In this document: positions 1 through 8,861 of the stretch, one piece after another
How the letters are laid out: each line of letters opens with the position of its first letter
Position numbering within the stretch: position 1 is the stretch's first letter
Assembly (NCBI GenBank): GCA_023384575.1
Contig: JAHDVP010000052.1
Span: forward strand, 1-35,371
Source of the DNA: Acidobacteriota bacterium
GTDB taxonomy: Bacteria > Acidobacteriota > Vicinamibacteria > Vicinamibacterales > JAFNAJ01
DNA length: 35,371 nt
Direction of reading: 5' to 3'
The notes under the pieces: model-generated
What the model was told of the DNA's origin: nothing
The model's database searches: none
What the model saw: only the letters and a program-made list of their open reading frames with translations
Position numbers and translations under genes: made by a program

Positions 1-29
1 TCTTCATGGGCGCGCGCTTCAGCTACTGA
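1..29 (+). CDS. 3' end of an upstream gene, probably an outer-membrane beta-barrel protein
   Basis: Only the last eight codons are in the window, reading FMGARFSY and then TGA at 27-29. A C-terminal aromatic residue with another aromatic two residues before it is the usual end of outer-membrane beta-barrels recognised by the BAM machinery, and TonB-dependent receptors of Acidobacteria often end this way. With so little sequence this is a guess about class only. The open frame continues to the left edge. Confidence 0.35.
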
Positions 30-37
30 TCCCGGGA

Positions 38-58
38 GGGGCGCGCGTGGGGCGCCCC
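38..58 (+). terminator. GC-rich stem-loop after the upstream gene (candidate terminator)
   Basis: GGGGCG (38-43) can pair with CGCCCC (53-58), starting 9 bp after the stop codon at 29. There is no T-tract after it, so it is a weak intrinsic terminator at best. Apart from this, nothing else was recognised between 59 and the gene at 258. Confidence 0.25.
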
Positions 59-257
59 CCTGCCACTGCCTTCGCACGCCGACGCCGCGACTCGCTCCGT
101 CCTGCCTCGCGTCGCCGCCGGCGTGCGACACCTCCCCGGCTTCATCGCACCCCAGGGCGCAGGTCCGGACCCACGCGCAGTGTGCAAGAATGGCCGTGCG
201 AGCCTCCGCAGCCGTTGACGCAGGCCGCTTGCCGTTGTCAGACGAGTCGAAGTCACC

Positions 258-1328
258 ATGTCCCGCTCCGCTCTCCTTCACCTCCTTCGTCGCGTTTCTC
301 TCGCGGCCATCGTCCTCGCCGCGTCGCTGCTGCTCCCGTCGTGCGCCTCGTACAGCTACCTCGCGCCCACGCTCACGCCCGCGCCAGAGGTGACGACGGC
401 CGACCATCGGGAACGGGAACGTCTCGTGTTCCTGATCTTCGGCGACAGCGGCGTCGGCCGCCCCGGGCAACAGCACGTGGGCGACGCCATGCACGAGATC
501 TGCCGCGAGCGCGGTTGCCACTTCGGCCTGCTGCTCGGCGACAACATCTACCCGCGGGGCGTCACGAGCACGGACGACTCCAAGTTCGAGACGCACTTCG
601 AGCGCCCGTATCGCGGCTTCGGCCCGTTCGACATCTGGGTCGTGCCGGGCAACCACGACTGGCAGAAGCCCCAGTCGGTGCAGGCGCAGATCGACTACAC
701 CGCACTGAGCGAGCGCTGGCGGATGCCGCATCACCACTTCGCGGTGCCGTTGCTGCCCGACTGGATCCACCTGTACGGCCTCGACACGACGGTGATGCAC
801 GACCTCGAGGGCGAGCGCGACCCGCAGAAGCGCGCGGCGCTCACCGCCTCGCGCGACGAGCAGGTGGCTGGCGCGCGCGCCGCCCTGTGCGGAAGGTCCG
901 GCTGGCGGCTGCTCGCCGGTCACCATCCGGTCTACTCGGGCGGGTACCACGGGCGCGAGCAGCCCCAGCGGGGCCTGCACCGCGCCATCGAACACGCGCT
1001 CGTCGAACCGCTCATCTCGGCTTGCCGCGTGCAGATGTACTTCTCGGGCCACGAGCATCATCAGGAGCACATCCACGCCGCCGGTTTCGAGCAGATCGTC
1101 CAGGGGGCAGCGGGCGCCGAGCTGCGGCGCGTCGACCGGCTCGATGGCCCGGGGCGGACGCAGGCATTCGGCAGGGCCGAGCACGGCTTCGGCCTCGTCA
1201 CCGCGACGCCCGACACGCTCGTCGTCGAGTTCTTCGGGCGGGCGTCGACCACACGCTTCGAGCGGCTCTACGCGACGACGTGCCGGATGGAGGGCGAGAC
1301 CGTGCGGTGCACACCGGGTACGACCTGA
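258..1328 (+). CDS. Lipoprotein metallophosphoesterase (calcineurin-like, purple acid phosphatase type)
   Basis: A 356-residue protein with the complete calcineurin-like metallophosphoesterase motif set: FGDSG (D63), GDNIY (D95, N96), GNHDW (N132, H133), GHHPVYS (H222) and SGHEHH (H265, H267). The spacing and the GHHPVYS block resemble tartrate-resistant (purple) acid phosphatases, which hydrolyse phosphomonoesters with a dinuclear metal centre. The N-terminus has a basic segment, a hydrophobic stretch and the lipobox LPSC with C29, so it is probably a lipoprotein acting outside the cytoplasm. The ATG at 258 is chosen because the signal sequence starts there. The true substrate cannot be read from sequence. 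It stands alone, 172 bp from the next gene. Confidence 0.9.
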   Translation: MSRSALLHLLRRVSLAAIVLAASLLLPSCASYSYLAPTLTPAPEVTTADHRERERLVFLIFGDSGVGRPGQQHVGDAMHEICRERGCHFGLLLGDNIYPRGVTSTDDSKFETHFERPYRGFGPFDIWVVPGNHDWQKPQSVQAQIDYTALSERWRMPHHHFAVPLLPDWIHLYGLDTTVMHDLEGERDPQKRAALTASRDEQVAGARAALCGRSGWRLLAGHHPVYSGGYHGREQPQRGLHRAIEHALVEPLISACRVQMYFSGHEHHQEHIHAAGFEQIVQGAAGAELRRVDRLDGPGRTQAFGRAEHGFGLVTATPDTLVVEFFGRASTTRFERLYATTCRMEGETVRCTPGTT

Positions 1329-1439
1329 CACGAGGTCCCCCCTCGCGCGCTCGACGGCGGCACCTGCTTTCCTGGAGCGCAGTCTCAGCAGCTGAGCGCC
1401 GATGCCGTCAGCTCTGCGCGGCGCCGCGGCTTGAACCCG

Positions 1440-1466
1440 CCCTGGCTTCCGAAGGAAGATCCAGGG
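1440..1466 (+). other. Imperfect stem-loop upstream of the membrane glycosyltransferase-like gene
   Basis: CCCTGG (1440-1445) pairs with CCAGGG (1461-1466), and inside it TTCC (1447-1450) pairs with GGAA (1454-1457) around a GAA loop. It lies 35 bp before the GTG start at 1501 and 111 bp after the previous stop. It could be a leader structure or a terminator without a T-tract. Nothing decides between these. Confidence 0.3.
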
Positions 1467-1500
1467 ACGCACCTGCGGAAGGAGGCGTGGGAGGGCTCAC

Positions 1501-3030
1501 GTGCACGGCATCCAGCCCCTGCGGCCGGGGGCGGAGGCAGCCAATCGCCGCCTGGCCTGGCTCGTCGGCATCGCGGCGCTCGCCATCGGCGCGGGGGCCG
1601 CGTTCTTCTACTTCCTCGACGGGCTCACGCTCGTTCACCACGACGCGCGCGCGCGGCTCGTGGTGGCCCGTCGCATCGCCGACAGCCTCACGCCGGGCTG
1701 GCGGCAGATCGGCGCGGTGTGGCTGCCCCTGCCGCACCTGCTCAACGCCGGCTTCGTTCAGGTCGACCTCTTCTACCGGACCGGCGCCTCGGCGGTCGCC
1801 TTCTCGGTGCTGTCGTATGCCGTCGCCGCGTGGGCAGGCGCCCGCCTGGTCCTGCGCGCGACGGCGTCGCGCGCCGCAGCGCTCGTCGCCGTCGGCGGCT
1901 TCGCGCTGAACCCGAACGTGCTCTACCTGCAGAGCACGCCGATGACAGAACCGCTGCTGCTGGGGCTGACGCTCGTCGGGCTCGACCGGCTGCACCTCTG
2001 GGTCGCGCGCGGCGGACCAGCGATGCCGCACGCGGCAGGCCTCGCGTTTGCCGGCGCGTGCCTTACGCGCTACGAGGCCTGGCCCATCACCGCGGCCGGG
2101 TGTCTGATCGCGGCGCTCGTGTTCACGAGGCGCGGCGAAGGGGTCGTGGCCGCTGCGTGGCGCGCCTCGCGCCTGCTTCCGTATCCCGGCGTCGCGGTCG
2201 CTGGCTTCCTGCTCCTCAGCCGCGCGACGGTCGGCGCGTGGCTGGTCACCGGCGGTTTCTTCGTGCCCGAGGGGCCCATGCACGGCGCGCCGCTGCTGGC
2301 CGGGTGGCGGGTCTGGGAGGGACTCGTCGAGTTGTCCGGCCTCGCGCTGCCCGTGGCCGCTGTTGTGTCGGGCCTGGCGCTGCTCTGGCGCGCGTCACGC
2401 CTCGCCGGGCGCGCCGACCTGCTGCTCCTGCTGGCACCACTCGCGGCGGCAGCGCTGCCCGTCTACGCGTTCACGGTGGGTCACCCGTTCCGCGTGCGCT
2501 ACGCGGTGCCGCTCGTGTGGGCCGCGGCGCTGCTCGCCGGGGCGGGCATCGGCCTGCTGCCGCGCGCGCGCGCTCTGGCGGCGGCTGTCGTTGTCGCGCT
2601 GACCCTCGTCCAGGGCCCGCCGCTCGATCGGTCGGCCGCGATGGTGCGGGAGGCGACGCGCGATTGGCCCGAGCCGGAGCGCGAGGCGCTCGTCGAGTTC
2701 CTGGCCGCACGCTACGACGGCGAGCGGGTGCTCGTCAGCATGGGTTCGCTCGCGCACGTGATGCAGCAGCTCTCGCACGCGGGGCTCGCGCTCCGCGAGT
2801 TCGTGCACGAAGGGAACGGGCGCTACTGGATGGACGCCGTGGCCCGGCCGGAGGGGCACGTCGGCTGGGTGCTCCTCCGCGAGACCGACACCGAGGGCCG
2901 CGACGCGCTGCTCGCCAGGCTCGACGCCCGACCCGATCTCCTCGACGGCTTCGAGCGCGTGCTCGAGGCTGCCGGCGTTGCCCTCTATCGCCGTCTCGAC
3001 GCCGTCGTCGACGAGGGAGCGGTGCCGTGA
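1501..3030 (+). CDS. Polytopic membrane protein, GT-C glycosyltransferase-like
   Basis: A 509-residue, very hydrophobic protein with about ten or more membrane segments. The first helix (about residues 18-38) is followed by an extracytoplasmic loop with an acidic residue in DGLTLVHHDARAR (D48) and the WLPLPH motif near residue 75. This is the layout of GT-C enzymes of the ArnT/PMT (GT39/GT83) type, which transfer sugars from polyprenyl phosphates. The later part has alternating hydrophobic segments and a soluble C-terminus from about residue 390. The GTG start is supported by GGGAGGG at 1489-1495. The FkbM methyltransferase gene follows 40 bp downstream, so both may modify a surface glycan. 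Donor and acceptor are unknown. Confidence 0.7.
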   Translation: MHGIQPLRPGAEAANRRLAWLVGIAALAIGAGAAFFYFLDGLTLVHHDARARLVVARRIADSLTPGWRQIGAVWLPLPHLLNAGFVQVDLFYRTGASAVAFSVLSYAVAAWAGARLVLRATASRAAALVAVGGFALNPNVLYLQSTPMTEPLLLGLTLVGLDRLHLWVARGGPAMPHAAGLAFAGACLTRYEAWPITAAGCLIAALVFTRRGEGVVAAAWRASRLLPYPGVAVAGFLLLSRATVGAWLVTGGFFVPEGPMHGAPLLAGWRVWEGLVELSGLALPVAAVVSGLALLWRASRLAGRADLLLLLAPLAAAALPVYAFTVGHPFRVRYAVPLVWAAALLAGAGIGLLPRARALAAAVVVALTLVQGPPLDRSAAMVREATRDWPEPEREALVEFLAARYDGERVLVSMGSLAHVMQQLSHAGLALREFVHEGNGRYWMDAVARPEGHVGWVLLRETDTEGRDALLARLDARPDLLDGFERVLEAAGVALYRRLDAVVDEGAVP

Positions 3031-3070
3031 CTCCGATCGGCACGCCCGCCAGAGGGAGGGCCATCGCCCG

Positions 3071-3970
3071 ATGACCTCCCTGGACCGACTGAAGCGAACG
3101 GTGAAGGCGTGGGTGTGCGGCCCGGAAATCGTGTCGGCGCTCGACACGCTCGAGGCACACGGCATCGAGACGCTCACCGTGCGCGGGTCGAGCGGGCTCA
3201 TCGAGTTCCCCGTGTCCGACCGGTCCATCCTGCCGGTCTACGCGCGGACACGGTCCTGGGGCCAGCGGACAATCGACACCGTCGTCGGCGCGACGGTCCG
3301 CCACGGCATGAGCGACGGGCTGTTTCTGGACATCGGTGCCAACGTCGGGCTCATCTCCCTGGCGGTCTGCCAGCGCACGAACCTCGCCGTGCACGCCTTC
3401 GAGCCCGATCCGGCGTCGTTCCGGCTGCTCGGCAGGAACGTCGCCCTCAACGGCGTATCCGATCGCGTGCGCTGCCACCCCTTCGCGATCAGCGATACGG
3501 CCGGTGAGGTCGTGATCGAGCGCTCCCCGACCAACGCCGGCGACAACCGCATCCGCCGGGCCGCCGCCCTGGCGCTCGAGCGCGAGCACACCTGGGAGAC
3601 GACGAGCGCCGCAGCCTGCCGCCTCGACGACGTCGAGCTGGACGATCGTCTTCCCATGGTGGCGAAAATCGATGTCCAGGGCGCCGAGCCGCTCGTCTTC
3701 GCGGGCGGCAGGCGGGTGCTCGCGTCCTGCGTCATGGTGCTCTTCGAGTTCTCGCCGTATCACATGAAGCGAATGGGCGTGGATTGCGGGGGCCTCTTTT
3801 CGCTGATCGGCGAGTTCAACGAGTTCACCGTCTACAGGGGCGACCGCTCCGCCGAAATCCTCCGGACGCGCGACCGCGCAGAGTGCGTCGACTTCCTGCA
3901 GCAGCACGACCGCGACCATGCCGACCGTGTGTACGGTGGGTACCTCGATGTGGTCTGGGAGAAGACGTAG
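3071..3970 (+). CDS. FkbM family SAM-dependent methyltransferase
   Basis: A 299-residue cytosolic protein with the class I methyltransferase motif LFLDIGANVGL (about residues 85-94), the acidic EPDP after the second strand (about 111-114) and the FkbM signature KIDVQGAE (199-206). FkbM enzymes O-methylate sugars or polyketides. The neighbouring membrane glycosyltransferase-like gene suggests glycan methylation here, which is inference. The ATG at 3071 is chosen because the purine-rich GAGGGAGGG lies just upstream. An in-frame ATG at 2978 would overlap the previous gene by 53 bp and add a low-complexity arginine-rich tail. Confidence 0.88.
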   Translation: MTSLDRLKRTVKAWVCGPEIVSALDTLEAHGIETLTVRGSSGLIEFPVSDRSILPVYARTRSWGQRTIDTVVGATVRHGMSDGLFLDIGANVGLISLAVCQRTNLAVHAFEPDPASFRLLGRNVALNGVSDRVRCHPFAISDTAGEVVIERSPTNAGDNRIRRAAALALEREHTWETTSAAACRLDDVELDDRLPMVAKIDVQGAEPLVFAGGRRVLASCVMVLFEFSPYHMKRMGVDCGGLFSLIGEFNEFTVYRGDRSAEILRTRDRAECVDFLQQHDRDHADRVYGGYLDVVWEKT

Positions 3971-3986
3971 TCCCGGTCCGACAATC

Positions 3987-4021
3987 TGGCTGGCAGCGAC
4001 AGGCTGGTGGCTGGTGGCCCG
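3987..4021 (+). repeat. Heptamer repeat tract (five units, TGGCTGG-like)
   Basis: Five consecutive 7-bp units can be read: TGGCTGG, CAGCGAC, AGGCTGG, TGGCTGG, TGGCCCG. The tract lies 17 bp after the FkbM methyltransferase stop codon. Similar tracts occur at 19412-19477, 30914-30969 and 31483-31531. The rest of the gap to 4194 holds a 10-bp direct repeat, GCGCATCGAA (near 4056 and 4110), and nothing else recognised. Confidence 0.55.
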
Positions 4022-4194
4022 ATTGGCGAAGACCCCTCCGATACGTCGCCGTATTCGCGCATCGAAGCACTTCGCGGCAGTCGCTGCGCTGCGCCCGTCG
4101 CCACTCCGCGCATCGAACGGCGCGGGCGAGTCGTGTCGCACCTGGCCGCTCGGCGCTGCAGCATCGCCCGCGGAACGCAGGCCGACGCCTCACC

Positions 4195-6171
4195 CTACCG
4201 CGACGTGCCGGCTTCCAGGATCGCCAGGATGGCCGCGCCGTACTTCCCGACCCTCACCGGGCCCATGCCAGGCACGCGCCGCAGCTGATCGTCGGTGTGC
4301 GGGCGCGCCGCCACGATGGCGAGCAGCGTGCTGTCGTGCAGGACGACGTACGGCGGCACGCCGTGCTGCCGCGCGAGGGCCAGGCGCCATGCCCGCAGGG
4401 CCTCCTCGATCGCCGCGTCGTCGTCGCGGCGTCCGGCAGCCGTCTCGGCTCGCGTCGCGACCGGGTCGGCCGCTGGCAGCAGGCCAGCTCCGTCTCGCCT
4501 GCGCCGGCGACCCGCGCTGCGCGGCGCGAGCGACGGGCGATCGCGTCGTGTCCGGGTCCGGCGACGCGCGGAGCGCTCGGACTGCCGCAACGGCGGGCTC
4601 ATGGTGACCTCGCGCACGCGGCCGGCCATGACCTCGCGGCCGAGCGTGGTCAGGCTCAGCGTGCGGTACTGGTCGGGCGACTCGGCGACGAGGCCCGCGC
4701 CGCGCGCGGCATCGATCCACTGCTCGATGTCCTGCGGTCGCTCGTTCGCCAGCAGCCCCGTCGTCGAGAGGCTGCGCAACACGTCGGGCAGTTCGTCCAC
4801 CTGGCCGACGAGCATCGCCGTCACCTTGCGCCGGCCGAAGCGCTGGCCGCTGCGCGCGATGCCCGAGAGGATCTTCCGCACGAGCTCGAGCTCGCCGGCG
4901 TCGAGCACGACGCGCCGGTGACAGTTGGAGCAGGTGCCGCAGGGCTCGACCGCGGCGGGGTCGCCGAAGTACCGGAGGATGGTGGCGCGAAGGCACGCGG
5001 CGGTCGTCGCGTAGGCCACCATGCGCCTCAGCTTCTTGTGCTCCAGCGCCTTGCGACGCACGACGTCCTCCGGGTCGACCTCGACGCTCGCCCGGCCCGG
5101 GCCGTCGTCGCGTCCCTTGTCGATGAGGAACTCACGGGTCTTCACGTCGGCGTAGTTCCACAGCAGGATGGCGGTGGCCCGGCGGCCGTCCCGCCCCGCG
5201 CGGCCGACCTCCTGATAGTAGGCTTCAATCGATCCCGGCACGTCCACGTGCACGACCGTCTCCACGTCGGGCCGATCGATGCCCATGCCGAAGGCGTTGG
5301 TTGCGCAGACGACGCGCGCGGATCCCGCGGCGAAAGCGTCCTGGACCCTCGCGCGCTCGGCGTCGTCGAGGCCGGCGTGGTACGCCTCGGCGCGAACGCC
5401 GGCGGCCCGCAGCGTGTCGGCGGCGAGCTCCGCGCTCTTGCGCGTCGAGGCATAGATCAACGCGCGTCCGGGGCCGATCAAGTGTGGGAGCCGCTCGTGC
5501 TTCTCCCAGTCGCCCGACACCGGCCGCACGTGCAGCTCGATGTTGGGCCGATCGAAGCCCGACACGATGACCGTCGGGCCGTCGAGGCCGAGCAGGTCGA
5601 CGATGTCGTCGCGGACCTCGGGCGTGGCGGTGGCGGTGAACGCGGCGAGCGGAGGGCGGCCGGTCGCCCCGTCGGCGCGGCGGCACGCGAGCGCGGCGGC
5701 GCGCAGCCGGCGGTAGTCTGGCCGGAAATCGTGTCCCCACTCCGAGACGCAGTGCGCCTCGTCGACGACGAAGCGGGCGACGGGCATCTGGCGCAGGAGG
5801 TCGAGAAAGGCGTCGGAGGCGAATCGTTCCGGCGCCGCGTAGAGCAGCCGCAGCGAACCGGCGCGCGCCCGGCGCCACGCCTCGCGCCGTTCGTCGGCGC
5901 CGAGCAGCGAGTGCAGCGCCGCCGCGGCGATGCCGCGCCGGTCGAGCTCGTCGACCTGGTCCTTCATCAGTGAGATGAGCGGCGAGACGACGAGGGTCGT
6001 GCCCGGGAGCAGGGTCGCGGGCAGCTGGTACCCGAGCGACTTGCCCGAGCCGGTGGGCATCACCGCGAGGACGTCTCGTCCGTCGATCACCGCGCGGACG
6101 AGCGCCTCCTGCCCGGCACGAAAGGCGTCGTGGCCGAAGTGCGTGCGAAGGGCGTCGGCAAGTGACGGCAT
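4195..6171 (-). CDS. recQ: ATP-dependent DNA helicase RecQ
   Basis: A 658-residue RecQ helicase, a 3'-to-5' DNA unwinding enzyme of recombination and repair. The order is: helicase core with Walker A PTGSGKS (39-45), DEAH box (137-140, in the RecQ form [18 protein letters not shown]), TATAT motif III (about 179-183), motif [14 protein letters not shown] (318-329); RecQ zinc-binding cysteines C393, C411, C414 and C417; a winged-helix region (about 420-530); a basic arginine-rich linker (about 535-570); and a C-terminal HRDC domain (about 578-650). All motifs are intact. The ATG at 6171 starts the protein close to the conserved [11 protein letters not shown] motif, as usual. Confidence 0.96.
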   Translation of the reverse strand: MPSLADALRTHFGHDAFRAGQEALVRAVIDGRDVLAVMPTGSGKSLGYQLPATLLPGTTLVVSPLISLMKDQVDELDRRGIAAAALHSLLGADERREAWRRARAGSLRLLYAAPERFASDAFLDLLRQMPVARFVVDEAHCVSEWGHDFRPDYRRLRAAALACRRADGATGRPPLAAFTATATPEVRDDIVDLLGLDGPTVIVSGFDRPNIELHVRPVSGDWEKHERLPHLIGPGRALIYASTRKSAELAADTLRAAGVRAEAYHAGLDDAERARVQDAFAAGSARVVCATNAFGMGIDRPDVETVVHVDVPGSIEAYYQEVGRAGRDGRRATAILLWNYADVKTREFLIDKGRDDGPGRASVEVDPEDVVRRKALEHKKLRRMVAYATTAACLRATILRYFGDPAAVEPCGTCSNCHRRVVLDAGELELVRKILSGIARSGQRFGRRKVTAMLVGQVDELPDVLRSLSTTGLLANERPQDIEQWIDAARGAGLVAESPDQYRTLSLTTLGREVMAGRVREVTMSPPLRQSERSARRRTRTRRDRPSLAPRSAGRRRRRDGAGLLPAADPVATRAETAAGRRDDDAAIEEALRAWRLALARQHGVPPYVVLHDSTLLAIVAARPHTDDQLRRVPGMGPVRVGKYGAAILAILEAGTSR

Positions 6172-6210
6172 GGGCTGATCGTGCAGGGACGCCTCTCTGG
6201 GTCGTCGCGG

Positions 6211-6228
6211 CGGGGGCTTCAGCCCCGC
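6211..6228 (-). repeat. GGGGCTGAAGCC hairpin repeat
   Basis: GGGGC TTCA GCCCC forms a short GC-rich hairpin in the 81-bp gap between the amidohydrolase stop and the recQ start. On the minus strand it reads GGGGCTGAAGCC, and the same 12-mer occurs at 25707-25718. It could be a dispersed repeat, or a terminator after the amidohydrolase gene without a T-tract. Confidence 0.4.
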
Positions 6229-6252
6229 GGTCTCGCAGGAACACCCGGCGCG

Positions 6253-7947
6253 CTACGGCGACGCGCCAGCCGCGACGTAGCCTGGCCCGCGCACCACGCG
6301 CCCCGGCAGCGCGCCGGTGTGCTCGCCGTCGCGCAGCACGGGCACGCCGTTCACGAGTACGTGCACGACGCCGGTCGCGTACTGGTGCGGCTCGTCGAAC
6401 GTCGCGTGATCCTGAATGGCCGCCGGATCGAACACGACAAGGTCGGCCATGTGGCCGGCGACGAGACGACCGCGATCGCCGAGGCCGAGCGTGTCGGCGG
6501 GCAGCGTCGTCATCCGGCGAATGCCTTCTTCGAGTGCGACCAGCCTCTCGTCGCGCACGTACTTCCCGAGCCACCGCGCGAAGTTGCCGTAGGCACGCGG
6601 GTGCGGGTTCGACCCGAGAAACGGTCCCTCGGGCGCCAGCGACCCGGCATCCGACCCGAGGCTCACCCACGGCAGCCGGAGCTGCTTCGACACGTTCTCC
6701 TCCGACATCAGGAAGTAGACGGTGCCGACGCGGCTGCCGTCTTCGACGACGAGATCCATGGCGGTGTCCTGGGGCGAGGTGCCGCGCACGGCAGCGACCT
6801 CGGCGAGCGTCCGGCCGGTGAGCGGCTTCAGCGCCTCGTTCCTGAAGCCGACGAGCAGCATGCCCTCCGGGCCGGCGCCGACGAAGAAGTTCTCCCACTC
6901 GTCGGTCGGCGTCGACATCTCGCGACGCACGCGGGCGCGAATCGCGGGGTCTCTCAGGCGCGCCGCCCACTGCTCGTAGCCGCCCTCCTGGACCCACGGC
7001 GGCATGGCGGCGTCGAGGCCGGTGGCGCCGGCGGTGTAGGTGTACATGTCGGCGGTGATCTTCAGCCCCTCGGCGCGCGCCGCCTCGATTCTCGCGATGG
7101 CCGCGTCCATCTTGTGCCAGTGATCGCGACCGGCGGCCTTGAGGTGGTAGATCTCGGCCCGCGCGCCGGTCTCGCGCGCGATGGCGATCAGCTCGTCGAT
7201 CGACTCGAGCAGCCGCGCGCCCTCGCTCCGGATGTGCGAGATGTACATCCCGCCCGACTCGGCGGCTGCGCTCACCAGCGCGACGAGCTCGGGCGTCTTC
7301 GCGTAGAAGGCCGGCGCGTAGATGAGCGACGAGCCCACGCCAAAGGCGCCCTCGCGCATCGCCTGCCGCACGAGATCCTGCATGCGCGCCAGTTCCTGGG
7401 CCGTCGGCTCGCGGTCGGCGTAGCCCACCTCGTGAATGCGCACGGTAGTGGCGCCGACGAACGAGGCGACGTTGGTCGAGACGCCCTTCCGCTCGAGGTA
7501 CTCGAGGTACTGGCCGAGGGTCGTCCAGGCGACGTCGAACGCCAGGTCGCCCTGGTCGGCGGCGAGCCGCGCCTTCATCTCGTCGTTGAGCGGGCCCATC
7601 GACCAGCCCTCGCCGAAGATTTCGAGCGTCACCCCCTGGCGAATGTCGCTCTGCGAGCGGCCGTTGACGAGCAGCGAGCGGTCGGCCCAGCTCAGCATGT
7701 TGATGAAGCCGGGGGCCACGGCGAGGCCGCTGGCGTCGATCTCCGCGCGACCGCGCGCGCCGTCGAGCGGCCCGACGGCCGCGATGCGATCGCCCGCGAT
7801 GGCGACCGAACCGGCCACGGGCGGCGAGCCCTGCCCGTCGTAGATGAGCCCGTTCCTGATGACGAGGTCGTACTGCGGGGCAGACGGCCCGCAGGCGGCG
7901 ACGACGCCAGCCGCCAGGCCGAGCGCGAGGACCAGCCGAAATCTCAT
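6253..7947 (-). CDS. Exported lipoprotein amidohydrolase, D-aminoacylase-like, with an altered metal site
   Basis: A 564-residue member of the N-acyl-D-amino-acid deacylase branch of the amidohydrolase superfamily. These enzymes hydrolyse N-acyl-D-amino acids or related amides. The lipobox VAAC (C19) follows a short signal peptide, so it is probably a periplasmic lipoprotein. Family features seen are YDLVIRNGLIYDG at the start of the sandwich domain, YISHIRSEG (H238), IYHLKAAG (H269), LGSDAGS (D433) and the C-terminal ADLVVFDP. The first-strand HxH metal motif (usually GFIDxHxHxD) is replaced by GFINMLSWAD, and the NCG cysteine is replaced in GEGWSMGP. The ATG at 7947 has GGAGG 6 bp upstream on the minus strand and starts the signal peptide. 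Substrate unknown. Confidence 0.85.
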   Translation of the reverse strand: MRFRLVLALGLAAGVVAACGPSAPQYDLVIRNGLIYDGQGSPPVAGSVAIAGDRIAAVGPLDGARGRAEIDASGLAVAPGFINMLSWADRSLLVNGRSQSDIRQGVTLEIFGEGWSMGPLNDEMKARLAADQGDLAFDVAWTTLGQYLEYLERKGVSTNVASFVGATTVRIHEVGYADREPTAQELARMQDLVRQAMREGAFGVGSSLIYAPAFYAKTPELVALVSAAAESGGMYISHIRSEGARLLESIDELIAIARETGARAEIYHLKAAGRDHWHKMDAAIARIEAARAEGLKITADMYTYTAGATGLDAAMPPWVQEGGYEQWAARLRDPAIRARVRREMSTPTDEWENFFVGAGPEGMLLVGFRNEALKPLTGRTLAEVAAVRGTSPQDTAMDLVVEDGSRVGTVYFLMSEENVSKQLRLPWVSLGSDAGSLAPEGPFLGSNPHPRAYGNFARWLGKYVRDERLVALEEGIRRMTTLPADTLGLGDRGRLVAGHMADLVVFDPAAIQDHATFDEPHQYATGVVHVLVNGVPVLRDGEHTGALPGRVVRGPGYVAAGASP

Positions 7948-8076
7948 GAACGCCTCCGTGCCGGTGGAGCGTACACCTGGAGGGCGATCGCGCGGTAGCC
8001 CTCCGGCCGGCAGGAGCGGCCCGCCCCGGCGTCTGGCCCTGGCGTTCGGCGCGCTCACGTCAGTCGGCTGTCCGGC

Positions 8077-8106
8077 TGGACATCGGTGTTAATATGGCTC
8101 CATAAT
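8077..8106 (+). promoter_or_regulatory. Predicted sigma70-type promoter of the vapBC pair
   Basis: TGGACA (8077-8082) and CATAAT (8101-8106) each match five of six consensus bases and are 18 bp apart. Transcription would start near 8113, inside the palindrome described next, leaving a short leader before the ATG at 8131. Confidence 0.5.
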
Positions 8107-8121
8107 GGCTCCGTTATGGAG
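8098..8121 (+). promoter_or_regulatory. Palindromic operator of the toxin-antitoxin pair
   Basis: CTCCATAA (8098-8105) and TTATGGAG (8114-8121) are perfect 8-bp inverted arms around an 8-bp spacer. It overlaps the predicted -10 box and runs into the ribosome binding site GGAGG (8118-8122). Ribbon-helix-helix antitoxins of this type usually bind such palindromes to repress their own operon, so autoregulation is likely. Confidence 0.6.
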
Positions 8122-8130
8122 GCGATCTCG

Positions 8131-8364
8131 ATGCCGGTCACGCTGTCGATCAAGGACGTTCCGGACGACTTCGCCGACGCGCTGCGGGAGCGCGCACGGC
8201 GCAATCACCGCTCCCTGCAGGGCGAGCTGATGGCGATGGTCGAAGCCCACGTGGGCGCTCAGCCGTTTCGTGCGCGGCTGCTCCTCGACGAGGTGCGACG
8301 GCTTGGCCTTGCGACCGACGACACCGCCGTGCAGATGGTGCGCGAGGACCGGGCACGCCGATGA
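8131..8364 (+). CDS. FitA/VapB-like ribbon-helix-helix antitoxin
   Basis: A 77-residue protein whose N-terminal segment VTLSIKDVPDDF followed by helices with RARRNHRSLQGEL is typical of FitA-type ribbon-helix-helix antitoxins. The first strand binds DNA as part of a dimer and the C-terminal tail wraps around the toxin. The start at 8131 is set by GGAGG at 8118-8122 with 8-bp spacing. The stop overlaps the toxin start (ATGA), so the two are translationally coupled. The operator palindrome upstream fits autoregulation by this protein with its partner. Confidence 0.85.
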   Translation: MPVTLSIKDVPDDFADALRERARRNHRSLQGELMAMVEAHVGAQPFRARLLLDEVRRLGLATDDTAVQMVREDRARR

Positions 8365-8753
8365 GACGCGTGGTCGCCGATGCGTCGGTCGTCGCCGCCG
8401 TGTGTTTCGGCGAGCCCGACGCCGACGCGTGGGGCGAGCGCCTCGACGGGGCGGCCCTCTTCGCGCCCACACTCCTGCAGTACGAGCTGCAGAGCGTCGC
8501 CCGCAAGAAGTGCACGCGGCATCCGGACCGGGCGCCGGCCATCGTCCGGGCGCTCGCCCTGGCCCTCCACCGCAGTCAGGGCCTCGTGTTTCTCGATCCC
8601 GACCCCACCGACGTCGTCCTGCTTGCTGCGGCGACCGGCCTCACGACGTACGACGCCAGCTACCTGTGCCTCGCCGGGATGCTCGACGCCGACCTCATGA
8701 CGCGAGACGCGAGGCTCGCGGCCGCGCTCGACCCATACGCCGAGCGCGGGTAG
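8361..8753 (+). CDS. vapC: VapC-like PIN-domain ribonuclease toxin
   Basis: A 130-residue PIN domain. The acidic residues expected to hold Mg2+ are visible: D7 in VADASV, E42 in QYEL, D98 in TTYDASYL and D116 in MTRDARL. PIN toxins of this family cut RNA, often tRNA or rRNA, when the antitoxin is degraded. It starts on the ATGA overlap with the antitoxin gene. Length and motif spacing are normal, so the toxin looks intact. The RNA target cannot be inferred. Confidence 0.9.
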   Translation: MRRVVADASVVAAVCFGEPDADAWGERLDGAALFAPTLLQYELQSVARKKCTRHPDRAPAIVRALALALHRSQGLVFLDPDPTDVVLLAAATGLTTYDASYLCLAGMLDADLMTRDARLAAALDPYAERG

Positions 8754-8861
8754 CCCTGCGGGCAGCCGTCCCCGGGCATGACCGCGTGCGGTGCGACCCC
8801 TTGCTCGGGCGTCACCACCGCTCGGCCCCGCGAGACCCGCGAGTCCGGCTATCGTAGGGGC

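Noticed and set aside
215-243. Promoter of the metallophosphoesterase gene, based on TTGACG at 215-220
   Set aside because: No acceptable -10 box lies 16-18 bp downstream.
2978-3070. Upstream ATG for the FkbM methyltransferase
   Set aside because: It would overlap the membrane protein gene by 53 bp and add an arginine-rich tail without family similarity; the ATG at 3071 has a good ribosome site.
6181-7998. Long open frame on the plus strand opposite the amidohydrolase gene
   Set aside because: It is a shadow of high GC content: low-complexity, rich in Arg, Val and Gly, with no recognisable motif. The opposite strand has a complete protein family match.
8778-8861. Upstream ATG for the MFS transporter
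   Set aside because: The extra 28 residues are polar and poorly structured, while PPRPYYGW right before helix 1 is the usual start in related transporters. The choice is not certain.
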